Assembly: GCA_016839985.1 (NCBI GenBank)
Contig: JAEOTG010000230.1
Coordinates: 1 to 12,021 of the forward strand
DNA from: Candidatus Heimdallarchaeota archaeon
GTDB lineage: Archaea; Asgardarchaeota; Heimdallarchaeia; Heimdallarchaeales; Heimdallarchaeaceae
Length of the DNA stretch: 12,021 bases
Direction of reading: 5' to 3'
The notes under the pieces were generated by a model. It had not been told where the DNA came from. It saw nothing but the letters and a program-made list of their open reading frames with translations, and ran no database searches. Below are positions 1 through 6,704 of this stretch, one piece after another (position 1 is the stretch's first letter; each line of letters starts with the position of its first letter). The position numbers and the translations under genes are program-made.

Positions 1-24
1 AAAGAAGAAAAGGAGGACGAATAA
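1..24 (+). CDS. C-terminal tail of an upstream gene, probably exosome subunit Rrp41
   Basis: Frame 1 reads KEEKEDE and then a TAA stop, with one base before the next ATG. A charged acidic tail ending just ahead of rrp42 suits Rrp41, which lies immediately upstream of rrp42 in most archaeal exosome operons. Only seven residues are visible, so the identity rests on gene order. The ribosome binding site of rrp42 lies inside this tail, so the two genes are probably translationally coupled. Confidence 0.5.
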   Translation, partial: KEEKEDE

Positions 25-25
25 A

Positions 26-835
26 ATGGCAGATGATTATGTAATAAGTGAAATTGAAAAAGACTACATCATTGCTCTGTTAGATCAAAATAAGAGAACT
101 GATGGTAGAGACTTTAATCAACACAGAGAAATAAAAATCGAAACAGATTTAGTTCAAAAAGCAGAAGGTTCAACTATCGTCAGTATTGGAAATTCTAAAA
201 TCATTATTGGTATAAAAGCAACTCTTGGTGCGCCTTTTCCTGACACTCCTGACAGCGGTGTTATCACTACAAGTGCTGAACTTTCTCCTATAGCATCACC
301 ATTCTTCGAAAGTGGTCCTCCCTCTGAAGCTGCAATTGAATTAGCTAGAGTAACTGATAGAGCAATTCGAGAATCTCATTGCATTGATTTATCCAAACTT
401 TGTATTATTCCTGGAAAATCCGTTTGGATACTATTTATAGACTTTTACGTTCTCAATCATGATGGGAACTTATTTGACGCTGCAACATTAGGAACCATAG
501 CTGCATTAGCTACTACAAAAATCCCCAAAGTTAAACTCTTAGAAGATGAAGAAGTTGAAATACTTGAGCAAACTGAACCTTTGAAAATAGATCATTATCC
601 TGTTTCAGTAACTACTTACAAAATTGGTAAGAACAATGTGGTTGACGCAAATCTAAAAGAAGAAAGAGTAAGTGATGCTAGAATAACTGTAGGATTTGAT
701 GAGGAAGATCATATGGTTTCATTACAGAAAGGTAAGTCTGGTGTATACAAACCTGATGAGATTATGCAAATTATAAAAGAAAGTTTGAATGTATCGAAAA
801 ACTTAAGGAAAGAGCTTATGAAAGCGCTCTCGTAG
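26..835 (+). CDS. rrp42: Archaeal exosome complex subunit Rrp42
   Basis: This 269-residue protein is an RNase PH-fold subunit of the archaeal exosome. Known family members form a hexameric ring with Rrp41 that degrades and tails RNA 3' to 5' using phosphate. Rrp42 itself lacks phosphorolytic residues but helps build the active site at the Rrp41 interface. Visible family marks are RTDGRDFNQHREI near residues 24-36, the GSTIVSIGNSKII strand near 48-60, the FFESGPPSE segment near 93-101, and the LNHDGNLFDAAT stretch near 142-153. The length matches the family (about 260-275). The ATG has a strong AGGAGG at 11-16, nine bases upstream and inside the preceding gene's tail. The eL43 gene follows 17 bases after the TAG stop, so the genes are very likely co-transcribed. 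Confidence 0.95.
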   Translation: MADDYVISEIEKDYIIALLDQNKRTDGRDFNQHREIKIETDLVQKAEGSTIVSIGNSKIIIGIKATLGAPFPDTPDSGVITTSAELSPIASPFFESGPPSEAAIELARVTDRAIRESHCIDLSKLCIIPGKSVWILFIDFYVLNHDGNLFDAATLGTIAALATTKIPKVKLLEDEEVEILEQTEPLKIDHYPVSVTTYKIGKNNVVDANLKEERVSDARITVGFDEEDHMVSLQKGKSGVYKPDEIMQIIKESLNVSKNLRKELMKALS

Positions 836-852
836 AAAAGAGGTGTAAACAA

Positions 853-1134
853 ATGGGAAAAACAAAAAAAGTTGGTTCCACAGGACGTTTCGGCGCTCGT
901 TATGGCAGTACAATTAGAAAAAGAGTAAGGCAAGTAGAACAAAAAAGTAAAGCTGTCTATAAATGTCCAGTTTGCAATATGAGAACTTTGAAAAGAGCTG
1001 GACTTGGTATTTGGCAATGCTCAAAATGTGGAGAAAAACTTGCTGGGGGAGCTTGGGAACCTAATACAAGTGCTGGTCGCAGTATTACTAGAAGGATTAC
1101 AAGAATTGCTGAAGGATTAAAAGAAGAAGCTTAA
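853..1134 (+). CDS. rpl37ae: Large ribosomal subunit protein eL43 (L37Ae)
   Basis: This is a 93-residue zinc-ribbon protein of the 50S subunit, found in archaea and eukaryotes but not bacteria. A basic N-terminal stretch (GSTGRFGARYGSTIRKRVR, from residue 8) precedes a zinc ribbon with C38, C41, C56 and C59, in the pattern CPVC then CSKC. The GGAWEP segment that follows is also typical. Length is normal for the family. A GAGGTG Shine-Dalgarno sequence at 840-845 supports the ATG. It sits 17 bases behind rrp42, the usual archaeal order, linking ribosome synthesis to RNA processing. In many archaea rpoP follows directly. Here only 77 bases separate it from the next gene, too few for rpoP. Confidence 0.95.
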   Translation: MGKTKKVGSTGRFGARYGSTIRKRVRQVEQKSKAVYKCPVCNMRTLKRAGLGIWQCSKCGEKLAGGAWEPNTSAGRSITRRITRIAEGLKEEA

Positions 1135-1157
1135 TAAAAATCTTCATTTTTATTTTT
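1133..1157 (+). terminator. Hairpin terminator after the eL43 gene
   Basis: A perfect 9-bp inverted repeat, AATAAAAAT (1133-1141) and ATTTTTATT (1146-1154), encloses a CTTC loop and starts within the TAA stop codon. A T run continues to 1157. The all-AT stem is weak, but the T-rich tract fits archaeal termination, and a separate TATA-like element follows before the Brix gene. Confidence 0.5.
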
Positions 1158-1180
1158 CTTAAAATGTTTACTATCCTTAA

Positions 1181-1191
1181 ATTTTAATTAT
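1181..1191 (+). promoter_or_regulatory. TATA-like element for the Brix gene
   Basis: The AT-only stretch ATTTTAATTAT lies about 26 bases ahead of the ATG at 1212, the distance expected for an archaeal TATA box driving a leaderless transcript. No Shine-Dalgarno sequence precedes that ATG, which agrees with leaderless initiation. The surrounding DNA is AT-rich, so the exact box is uncertain. Confidence 0.4.
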
Positions 1192-1211
1192 AGTACTGTT
1201 TTTTTGTTTTA

Positions 1212-1757
1212 ATGAATAAAATAGGTTTTACTACCTCTCGTTCTCCTGCAAAGAAAACACGGTCATTTGTCTTTGATATAATTCAAGTGGTTCCCCATTC
1301 TTACAGGTTTGTCAGAGGATCTTCGAACTTAGATTACTGCTTGAACTCAATGAAAAATCAATCTTTTACCACAGCAATCATAATAAACTCAGTTAAGGGA
1401 AATCCAAACTTCATAAGAATATTTGATTTATCAGAGAATACAAAGGAAATACCTTTTGCTATAAAACTGAGGGGGTTAACTCTTTCACGAGAATATCAGA
1501 ATGAAAAAAGAAAGAACAAACCAATTTATTCATTTTTAATATCTTCATTAAATAATGTAGATGAAGAATCCGTGATAAGGAAATTTCTTGGAATAACAAA
1601 TAAAAAAATAAATGAAATTGAGGAAAAAGAATTTGTAACTGCTTATGCTGATTATATTGATAAAAATGAAGGTTTGATTTTCATTGAGTTTCTAGATGGA
1701 CGAAATAGACAAGTAGGTCCAAGAATGAAAATGAAAATAATAACAAGACAAGTATAA
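1212..1757 (+). CDS. Brix domain (Imp4-like) ribosome biogenesis protein
   Basis: This 181-residue protein consists of a single Brix domain. Eukaryotic Brix proteins (Imp4, Brx1, Rpf1/2, Ssf1) bind pre-rRNA during ribosome assembly, and archaea have one or two short stand-alone versions. The opening TTSRSPAKKTRSF (residues 7-19) matches the family's characteristic TTSR start. It is followed by VVPHSYRFVRG (26-36) and, at the end, a GPRMKMKI strand, the usual closing R-K element. The gene has no Shine-Dalgarno sequence and is preceded by a TATA-like element, so it may have its own leaderless transcript. Pcc1 follows after 31 bases with a good ribosome binding site, suggesting co-transcription. 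Assignment to Brix is firm; the exact RNA target is unknown. Confidence 0.85.
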   Translation: MNKIGFTTSRSPAKKTRSFVFDIIQVVPHSYRFVRGSSNLDYCLNSMKNQSFTTAIIINSVKGNPNFIRIFDLSENTKEIPFAIKLRGLTLSREYQNEKRKNKPIYSFLISSLNNVDEESVIRKFLGITNKKINEIEEKEFVTAYADYIDKNEGLIFIEFLDGRNRQVGPRMKMKIITRQV

Positions 1758-1788
1758 TTTTACTATACGATTTATATGAGGAGAAAAA

Positions 1789-2085
1789 ATGAAAAAAGAA
1801 ATCATTAGTAAGATTGAAATGACAATTGAGTTATCATTCGATGATCAAAAAACAACTAATTTAGTTTTTGATGCACTTCTGTTAGAATCAGATTACAATC
1901 CTAATGAAAGGGCTCAAGCTAATTTAGAATACAAAGAAAAGAGCATTCTCCTTACAATAAATGCTACAGATACAGCTTCTGCCAGAGCTGCAATAAATTC
2001 ATTCTTGAAATGGATAAATTTGTCAATAGAACTTATTTCATTGACAGAAGGTAAGGATATTACATTTGATACAAAAGTTATGTAA
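1789..2085 (+). CDS. pcc1: KEOPS complex subunit Pcc1
   Basis: The 98-residue protein fits Pcc1, the dimerisation subunit of KEOPS. With Kae1, Bud32 and Cgi121, KEOPS makes the t6A modification at position 37 of ANN-decoding tRNAs. The sequence shows the family layout of two long strands and two helices. A first strand (IISKIEMTIELSF) leads to a helix (TTNLVFDALLLESD), strands near QANLEYKEKSILLTINA, and a second helix after SARAAINSFLKW. The SARAAINS motif is particularly Pcc1-like. Size is normal for archaeal Pcc1 (about 75-100). TGAGGAG at 1777-1783 supports the ATG. It overlaps the convergent downstream gene by 8 bases. Position next to Brix and eL43 genes is typical of archaea; the usual prefoldin beta neighbour is missing. 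Confidence 0.8.
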   Translation: MKKEIISKIEMTIELSFDDQKTTNLVFDALLLESDYNPNERAQANLEYKEKSILLTINATDTASARAAINSFLKWINLSIELISLTEGKDITFDTKVM

Positions 2086-2905
2086 TATTTGCCTTTTTTA
2101 ATTTCCTTTGAATTATAGGTTTCATTAGGAACATTCGCATTACAATTTTAACATATAAACTTTTATTGAAATATTTAGCTACTTCTTTATACGAGTTTAT
2201 AGAACTCCATACACTTGGATATGCATCAATTTCATTAACTATTATCTTATTGTATCCTCTTCCCTTAATGTCGTTAAGAATACTTTTAATTGGCATAACT
2301 CCTGCTCCGAAAGAATAATGTGAATCCTCTGTATCAGTACAATCTGATAAGTGAATTTCTTCTAATTCATCAAAAGGTAATTTATCAAGAAGTTTCATAT
2401 ATTTTTTAGGTCCATTTCTTAGATAAGAATGAGCAACATCAAATAACCATCCAATTAACTGATCGCCCAAATCATCCTTAAATTGTTGATAAACATCAAT
2501 AAATTGTTCATCAGAGTATAATTGTATGTTTTCAACTACAAGCTTAACATCAAGTTGCTGAAGGTTTTCAACAAGCGTTTTGTGATTTCCATGACTTTCA
2601 GCTGGATGAAACACCGCGAGAATCATATTCATATCCTCACCTCTAGTGTTCAAAAGTTTAATTATTTCTTGAATATCTTTTCCTCTTTCTGGATAAGCAA
2701 AATCAAATCCATCAATACCTTCTACAGGCAAATGAAATGTTGTTTTCATATCTCCAAGGGCATCAATAATCTTATCTATATTCTTTAGAGAAACACCTTG
2801 TGGGTTAATCTCACATGATTCAATACCCATTGTCTTAGCAAACCGAATAAGATACTCACATCCCAAACCCTTGTAAGCTTGAATTGTTTGACCTATTAGA
2901 ACCAT
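2078..2905 (-). CDS. Sugar phosphate isomerase/epimerase-like TIM-barrel protein
   Basis: A 275-residue protein of the xylose isomerase-like / AP endonuclease family 2 TIM-barrel superfamily. Barrel strands carry probable metal and catalytic residues: TTFHLP (H58), AVFHPAES (H100), LVVENIQ (E125), GWLFDVAHS (D156, H159), EIHLSD (H185, D188), HYSFGAG (H196) and IIVNEI (E225). This series of H, E, D and H at strand ends is the hallmark of the superfamily. Members range from sugar isomerases to DNA repair endonuclease IV. The spacing and the lack of the full endonuclease IV histidine set favour a sugar or inositol-type enzyme, but the substrate cannot be read. A basic tail of about 25 residues follows the barrel. 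It is divergent from the DDAH-like gene across a very short shared promoter and overlaps pcc1 tail-to-tail by 8 bases. Confidence 0.75.
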   Translation of the reverse strand: MVLIGQTIQAYKGLGCEYLIRFAKTMGIESCEINPQGVSLKNIDKIIDALGDMKTTFHLPVEGIDGFDFAYPERGKDIQEIIKLLNTRGEDMNMILAVFHPAESHGNHKTLVENLQQLDVKLVVENIQLYSDEQFIDVYQQFKDDLGDQLIGWLFDVAHSYLRNGPKKYMKLLDKLPFDELEEIHLSDCTDTEDSHYSFGAGVMPIKSILNDIKGRGYNKIIVNEIDAYPSVWSSINSYKEVAKYFNKSLYVKIVMRMFLMKPIIQRKLKKANIT

Positions 2906-2922
2906 ATTTCTTCATCCTTAAA

Positions 2923-2936
2923 CGAAATATTTAAAC
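2923..2936. promoter_or_regulatory. Shared bidirectional TATA element
   Basis: CGAAATATTTAAAC lies between the divergent isomerase-like and DDAH-like genes. It contains two self-complementary cores, AAATATTT (2925-2932) and TTTAAA (2930-2935). On the plus strand CGAAA resembles a BRE followed by TATTTAAA, about 33 bases ahead of the ATG at 2965. On the minus strand the same TATA is about 26 bases from the start at 2905, ideal for a leaderless message. One box therefore seems to serve both genes. Confidence 0.6.
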
Positions 2937-2964
2937 TATGGCATTAAATCTGTGTTTAGTTAAA

Positions 2965-3720
2965 ATGGAAGCAAAAAGAGCTATAGTTAGAGAACCTGGT
3001 TTAAGTTACAAAAATTGTATTTCATCTCATCCTTTACATCATTCTTTGGATTTAGAATTAGCAAAGGAACAACATAGAATTTATTGCAAAACTTTGGAAG
3101 ACTTAGGCTTAGAATTAATAAAACTACCTGCAAACGATAAATATCCTGATTCTTGTTTTGTAGAAGATAATGCTATTATTTCTGAAAAAAAGGCATTTGT
3201 AACACGAATGGCAATAGAAAGTAGGAGAGGAGAAGAAAAAGATGTAGAAGAGGTTCTTGAGAAATATTTTGAGATAAAAAAAGCTAAAGAACCTGCAACA
3301 ATTGAAGGTGGGGATGTAGTACATTTACCAAATAGATTAATTTGTGGAATAACGCAAAGAACCAACAAAGAAGGCGTCAGACAAATGAGAGAATGGTTTG
3401 ATATACAAATTGATACTATATCCAATCCTGAAATTGTTCATTTGAAAAGTTACATGAAATACCTTGGCAACAAAATTATGATTACCACAGAAGAATATTC
3501 CAACCATCCACTTCTAAAAGAACTTGAGCTGCTTATTATTCCTAAGGAAGAATACTATTCCGTTAATTGCTTAGCAATTAAGAATAATGTCGTTATGTCA
3601 AATAAGTTCTCTTCTGCTAGTAAGATCGTAAGGGGCGCAGGATTTGAGGTAATAAATCTAGAAATGAGTGAATTTGAGAAATGTCAAGCCTCTTTAACAT
3701 GCTTATCTATTCTATTCTAA
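2965..3720 (+). CDS. DDAH-type dimethylarginine dimethylaminohydrolase family protein
   Basis: A guanidino-group hydrolase of the amidinotransferase (pentein) fold. Family members convert methylated arginine to citrulline, releasing dimethylamine, through a cysteine thioester. In numbering from the ATG at 2965 the protein has 251 residues, the usual DDAH length (about 250-255). Catalytic landmarks are FVEDNA (D68), TIEGGDV (E114), HLKSYMKYLG (H159) and the C-terminal SLTCLSILF with nucleophile C246. A further ATG at 2938 would add nine residues. The later start is preferred because MEAKRAIVREPG aligns with normal DDAH N-termini and because the TATA box at 2928-2935 would put transcription onset downstream of 2938. 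Substrate could be another guanidino compound. A role in arginine salvage is inference; no partner genes are nearby. Confidence 0.8.
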   Translation: MEAKRAIVREPGLSYKNCISSHPLHHSLDLELAKEQHRIYCKTLEDLGLELIKLPANDKYPDSCFVEDNAIISEKKAFVTRMAIESRRGEEKDVEEVLEKYFEIKKAKEPATIEGGDVVHLPNRLICGITQRTNKEGVRQMREWFDIQIDTISNPEIVHLKSYMKYLGNKIMITTEEYSNHPLLKELELLIIPKEEYYSVNCLAIKNNVVMSNKFSSASKIVRGAGFEVINLEMSEFEKCQASLTCLSILF

Positions 3721-3732
3721 ATCCTTTCTTAG

Positions 3733-4107
3733 ATTTTATTAGAAATTCAAGTAGAAGACGAGGATGCATACGTTATGGTCCTTGGAGATCTTAACGATTT
3801 CGAGTACAGCGAACCCATACAAGTACTAATAGATGGTGGACTCAATGATCTAATATTCAAAGTTCATAAGAAAACCAGATATACATACAAATATCTAGGA
3901 TATTCGCAAGTCTTAGATCACATACTAATTACTCCTTCTCTTGCAAAATTCTTCCATAGAATCAGGATAGTTCACTCTAATGTAGATTGGCCATTCCCTC
4001 TATTTGGTGAAGATACAATAACTGGCTTGTGTAGTTCAGATCATGACATAATTTTAGCTAGCTTTAGAATCTTTCCATATAAAATGAAGTGGAGATGGTT
4101 CTGTTAA
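3733..4107 (+). pseudogene. 3' remnant of an endonuclease/exonuclease/phosphatase (EEP) family gene
   Basis: The frame encodes only the C-terminal part of an EEP-fold phosphodiesterase (DNase I/exonuclease III-like superfamily, normally 250 residues or more). Counting from the ATG at 3775, it shows GDLND (residues 4-8), a QVLDHI motif with D48-H49, and the final SSDHDI with D89-H90. The N-terminal half, with the metal-binding Glu and first catalytic His, is missing. Family-like residues (EIQVEDEDAYV) continue upstream of the ATG to an in-frame TAG at 3730-3732, ten bases after the DDAH-like stop. So the ATG is unlikely to be a true start and the gene looks truncated by deletion. A short expressed protein cannot be excluded, but catalysis is not expected. 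Confidence 0.65.
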
Positions 4108-4116
4108 AAACAGATA

Positions 4117-4155
4117 ATAAGGAAAATCAATCCTTATCTTCTCTTCCCTTTTTTT
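4117..4155 (+). terminator. Hairpin plus T-run terminator
   Basis: ATAAGGA (4117-4123) and TCCTTAT (4131-4137) form a perfect 7-bp stem around a 7-base loop, and a run of seven T (4149-4155) follows 11 bases later. This probably ends transcription reading out of the DDAH-like gene and EEP remnant. The rest of the gap from 4156 to 4210 shows nothing recognisable. Confidence 0.5.
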
Positions 4156-4210
4156 ATTTTGATCAGTTATTAGAAATGTAAAACTTAAGTAAAAATCAAA
4201 TACATAAGTC

Positions 4211-4219
4211 TAAATAGTA
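4211..4219 (+). promoter_or_regulatory. TATA-like element for the membrane protein gene
   Basis: TAAATAGTA is centred about 30 bases ahead of the ATG at 4245, which has no Shine-Dalgarno sequence. This agrees with leaderless archaeal initiation. The assignment rests on spacing and composition only. Confidence 0.4.
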
Positions 4220-4244
4220 AAATGGGCAAATTTATTTGAGTTAA

Positions 4245-4844
4245 ATGTTCTTCAGACGTGTTATAAAGTCAATAATTGGTTTTATTACTTGCACTATTGT
4301 TGTTGTAATGTTAATACTTCTTATTTGGCCAACAATAGATTTCCAAGCTCTAATTAATCTAAATACTGATATGGCAACTAACCATGGAGCTGGAGGACAC
4401 TTCTGGATTACACTTCTAATGCTGTTAGTAGTGAATATGTTTTTACCAATAAATATCCCTAATCCTATACCTTTAACTGATGAGCTCATCTCAAACTCAT
4501 TTGGAAGTGGAGGTTTGTATGCTTTAATCTTAGGTATCTGGCTGATTGGAGCTTTTGCTGGTGGATTAGCTTCAAGGGGTGGATTGAGATCTGGAGCATG
4601 GTCTGCAATTCTCTCATTTCTATTCTTAGACTTCATTTTCGCAACAATGACTGCATCAATGAATCTTTCTGTAGCTGGATTACACGGTTTCACGCTTTTT
4701 ATTGTTACTTTCTTATTCACAATAGTTGTGGGTTCCTTTATCTTTGTACCTGTTATTGGGTTAGCTGGAGGTATTCTTGGTGGAATATTAGGAAAAATGC
4801 TTTTTACTAAAGATAAGAAGAAAGAAGAAACCAAAGAAGAATAA
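4245..4844 (+). CDS. Multi-pass membrane protein of unknown function
   Basis: I do not recognise the family. The 199-residue protein has hydrophobic segments near residues 8-28, 53-70, 89-109, 118-138 and 146-187, the last long enough for two helices, giving five or six membrane passes. The loop between the first two contains a short polar stretch with His and Asp (NTDMATNHGAGGH). Glycine-rich faces occur in the third segment (LIGAFAGGLAS) and in the last (GLAGGILGGILGK), typical of tightly packed helices. The C-terminus is a charged lysine/glutamate tail of about 13 residues, probably cytoplasmic. It stands alone with its own promoter and is followed by a separate RFC-L gene, so context gives no role. 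A short inverted repeat (ATAATT and AATTAT) overlaps its stop codon. Confidence 0.75.
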   Translation: MFFRRVIKSIIGFITCTIVVVMLILLIWPTIDFQALINLNTDMATNHGAGGHFWITLLMLLVVNMFLPINIPNPIPLTDELISNSFGSGGLYALILGIWLIGAFAGGLASRGGLRSGAWSAILSFLFLDFIFATMTASMNLSVAGLHGFTLFIVTFLFTIVVGSFIFVPVIGLAGGILGGILGKMLFTKDKKKEETKEE

Positions 4845-4897
4845 TTATCAATTATAATACATTATATTTGTTGATATCTTATAATCAATGCATACAG

Positions 4898-4908
4898 TTT
4901 TTATATTA
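4898..4908 (+). promoter_or_regulatory. TATA element for the RFC large subunit gene
   Basis: TTTTTATATTA is centred about 22 bases ahead of the first ATG (4925) and about 31 ahead of a second in-frame ATG (4934). There is no Shine-Dalgarno sequence before either. Normal TATA spacing slightly favours the second ATG or a very short leader. Confidence 0.45.
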
Positions 4909-4924
4909 AAATATTAATCTCTAA

Positions 4925-6373
4925 ATGACAATCATGGGTGTTCAAAGCTTGAATGATACTATTCCTTGGGTAGAAAAATATCGTCCTGAAACCTTTGATG
5001 AATTTGTTGGTAACAGAGAGGAAGTTATTCAACTAGAGAAATGGTTGAAAACATGGAATCAACAAAGAAAAAAAGTTGTTTTGTTAGCAGGACCTGCTGG
5101 TGTAGGTAAGACAAGTGTAGTTTATTATTTGATTAAGAAATATAATTATGAGTTTATTGAGGTTAATGCAAGCGATAAAAGAAACAAAAAAGCAGTGGAA
5201 AATCTTGTAGGAAAGTCTTCTACTGAAGGAACTGTGCTACAAGGAGCAAAAGTTCGTAAATTAGTGCTAGTTGATGAAGCTGATGGTCTTTTTGGCAATC
5301 AAGATAGAGGAGGAGGTCAAGCTCTTACAAAAGCTATAGATACAGCACGAATACCTATAATCTGTACAGCAAATGATCCTTCTGCATCTTCCTTGAAATC
5401 AGCAAAGAGGAAGATGTTAGTAATCGAATTTAAGAGGTTAAATGAACAAGAAATTCTCCTCTTACTTCAGAATATCTTAAAGAAAGAGAAAATAAAAGTT
5501 AATGAAAAAACACTTCTTGATATCGTGAAGAATAGTGGAGGTGATGCTCGATCAGCGATAAATGACTTAGAAAGTATAGCATTTTGTGGTGATTTAACAG
5601 GCATCACTTTTAGTTCAAGAAACCAACAACAAAGCCTGGATGAAGCTTTAATCAAAATCTTTCAAGCTAATGATTTCGATTCAGCTAGAAGAGCAACAAA
5701 CGATTTAGATGTTGAATACCGAGAGTTACTAATGTATGTTTTCGAACACGCTTATAAACAAGCAAGCGATAGTCATGAGCTTTCTAAAATGTATGAAATT
5801 ATTGCAGAAGCTGATATATATCTATCTTATTGTTATAGAACACAAAATTGGACTTTTCTCAAATATTTCTTTCTGTTCATTTCCTCTGTTGGTTTAATAA
5901 AGAAATCACCATTTAAGTATACTAAATTTGGATTTCCAGGATATTGGGCATTAATGGGAAGGTTACGAGGTAAGAAGGCAAAATTAAAATCGCTTGCTTC
6001 AAAAAGTGCAAAAAAACTTCATTGTTCTGAGAATTTTTTTGGTAAAGAGATATTCCCCTATATTCGAATTATTTTCAATACAGATTCTAAAATGGCTGCA
6101 GGCATTGCAGCGTGGTTGGGGTATGATGAAGATGATATAGCTTATTTAACGAATGATTCAAAGAAATTAACAAATAGAATATTACAGTTGGCAGAAGAAG
6201 CATATTTACAAATGGCTGAAGAATGGATAAGCACTGCAAAAGTTAAACAAAAATCAACATTGTTCGATTATACAAAACCAAAAGTAAAAGAAAGTGATAA
6301 AAAGCAACTCAACGCATCTAAAAAGAAAGCCAAAAATTCCCAATCTTCTCTTGAGAAGTTTCTAGAAAAATAG
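4925..6373 (+). CDS. rfcL: Replication factor C large subunit (clamp loader)
   Basis: This 482-residue AAA+ ATPase is the large subunit of the archaeal clamp loader, which opens and loads the PCNA ring at primer ends with RFC-S. The N-terminus has the RFC box PWVEKYRP (14-21). Walker A is GPAGVGKT (56-63), Walker B LVDEAD (D117, E118), sensor 1 CTAND (147-151) and sensor 2 GGDARSAIND with R209. The long C-terminal collar runs through about residue 440. A lysine-rich tail carries a PIP box, QSSLEKFL (473-480), and an earlier STLFDY segment (444-449) that resembles a second, degenerate PCNA-binding site. The length fits archaeal RFC-L. The start may be M1 or M4. RFC-S, often adjacent in archaea, is not in this window. 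It converges on the winged-helix gene with 10 bases between. Confidence 0.95.
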   Translation: MTIMGVQSLNDTIPWVEKYRPETFDEFVGNREEVIQLEKWLKTWNQQRKKVVLLAGPAGVGKTSVVYYLIKKYNYEFIEVNASDKRNKKAVENLVGKSSTEGTVLQGAKVRKLVLVDEADGLFGNQDRGGGQALTKAIDTARIPIICTANDPSASSLKSAKRKMLVIEFKRLNEQEILLLLQNILKKEKIKVNEKTLLDIVKNSGGDARSAINDLESIAFCGDLTGITFSSRNQQQSLDEALIKIFQANDFDSARRATNDLDVEYRELLMYVFEHAYKQASDSHELSKMYEIIAEADIYLSYCYRTQNWTFLKYFFLFISSVGLIKKSPFKYTKFGFPGYWALMGRLRGKKAKLKSLASKSAKKLHCSENFFGKEIFPYIRIIFNTDSKMAAGIAAWLGYDEDDIAYLTNDSKKLTNRILQLAEEAYLQMAEEWISTAKVKQKSTLFDYTKPKVKESDKKQLNASKKKAKNSQSSLEKFLEK

Positions 6374-6383
6374 CCATTAATTT

Positions 6384-6704
6384 TTATTGTTCGTCTTTAG
6401 TTTTAGATATCTGTTCACTAAGAGGAAAAATCATTCCCGAAGATAGTAGGAATTGTAACATCTTCTTAAAATTTGATACCCTAAAAATATCAGAATTCAC
6501 TTTCTTTCGTACCATCCGATTTTGTATCAAATAATCTAGACTCTTTGATACATCTTGTTTTTTGATTCCAGTTACCTCTATAAGTTCCTCCAAACTCATT
6601 CCTTCTTCATACAAACTTAATGAAGTCGCAATAACACCAATATTCACTCTATCAATAACATCTTCTGGTAATTCAACATCAAATTCTGATTTATCTTTAC
6701 TCAT
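6384..6704 (-). CDS. Small winged-helix-like protein
   Basis: A 106-residue protein without a recognised family name. The central part, EEGMSLEELIEVTGIKKQ then DVSKSLDYLIQNRMVRKK, has the shape of a helix-turn-helix with recognition helix and wing, like MarR/TrmB-type winged helices. The end (FKKMLQFLLSSGM) is a further helix. The start is taken at MSKDKSEF because GAGG (complement of 6711-6714) lies six bases before it. An upstream ATG at 6716 would add four residues but has no such site. Either start overlaps the end of the phosphoribosyltransferase gene (by 8 bases with the chosen one), so the two are translationally coupled. It may be a regulator or accessory factor of that enzyme, but it could also bind protein rather than DNA. 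Confidence 0.65.
   Translation of the reverse strand: MSKDKSEFDVELPEDVIDRVNIGVIATSLSLYEEGMSLEELIEVTGIKKQDVSKSLDYLIQNRMVRKKVNSDIFRVSNFKKMLQFLLSSGMIFPLSEQISKTKDEQ

Noticed and set aside
2938..2964. Upstream ATG for the DDAH-like gene
   Set aside because: It adds nine residues that do not fit DDAH N-termini and lies just downstream of the TATA box, before the expected transcription start.
4241..4834. Long minus-strand open frame opposite the membrane protein
   Set aside because: The plus-strand frame has clear membrane helices, a leaderless promoter and a charged tail; the antisense frame is proline-, isoleucine- and lysine-rich without a recognisable fold, as expected from complementing hydrophobic codons.
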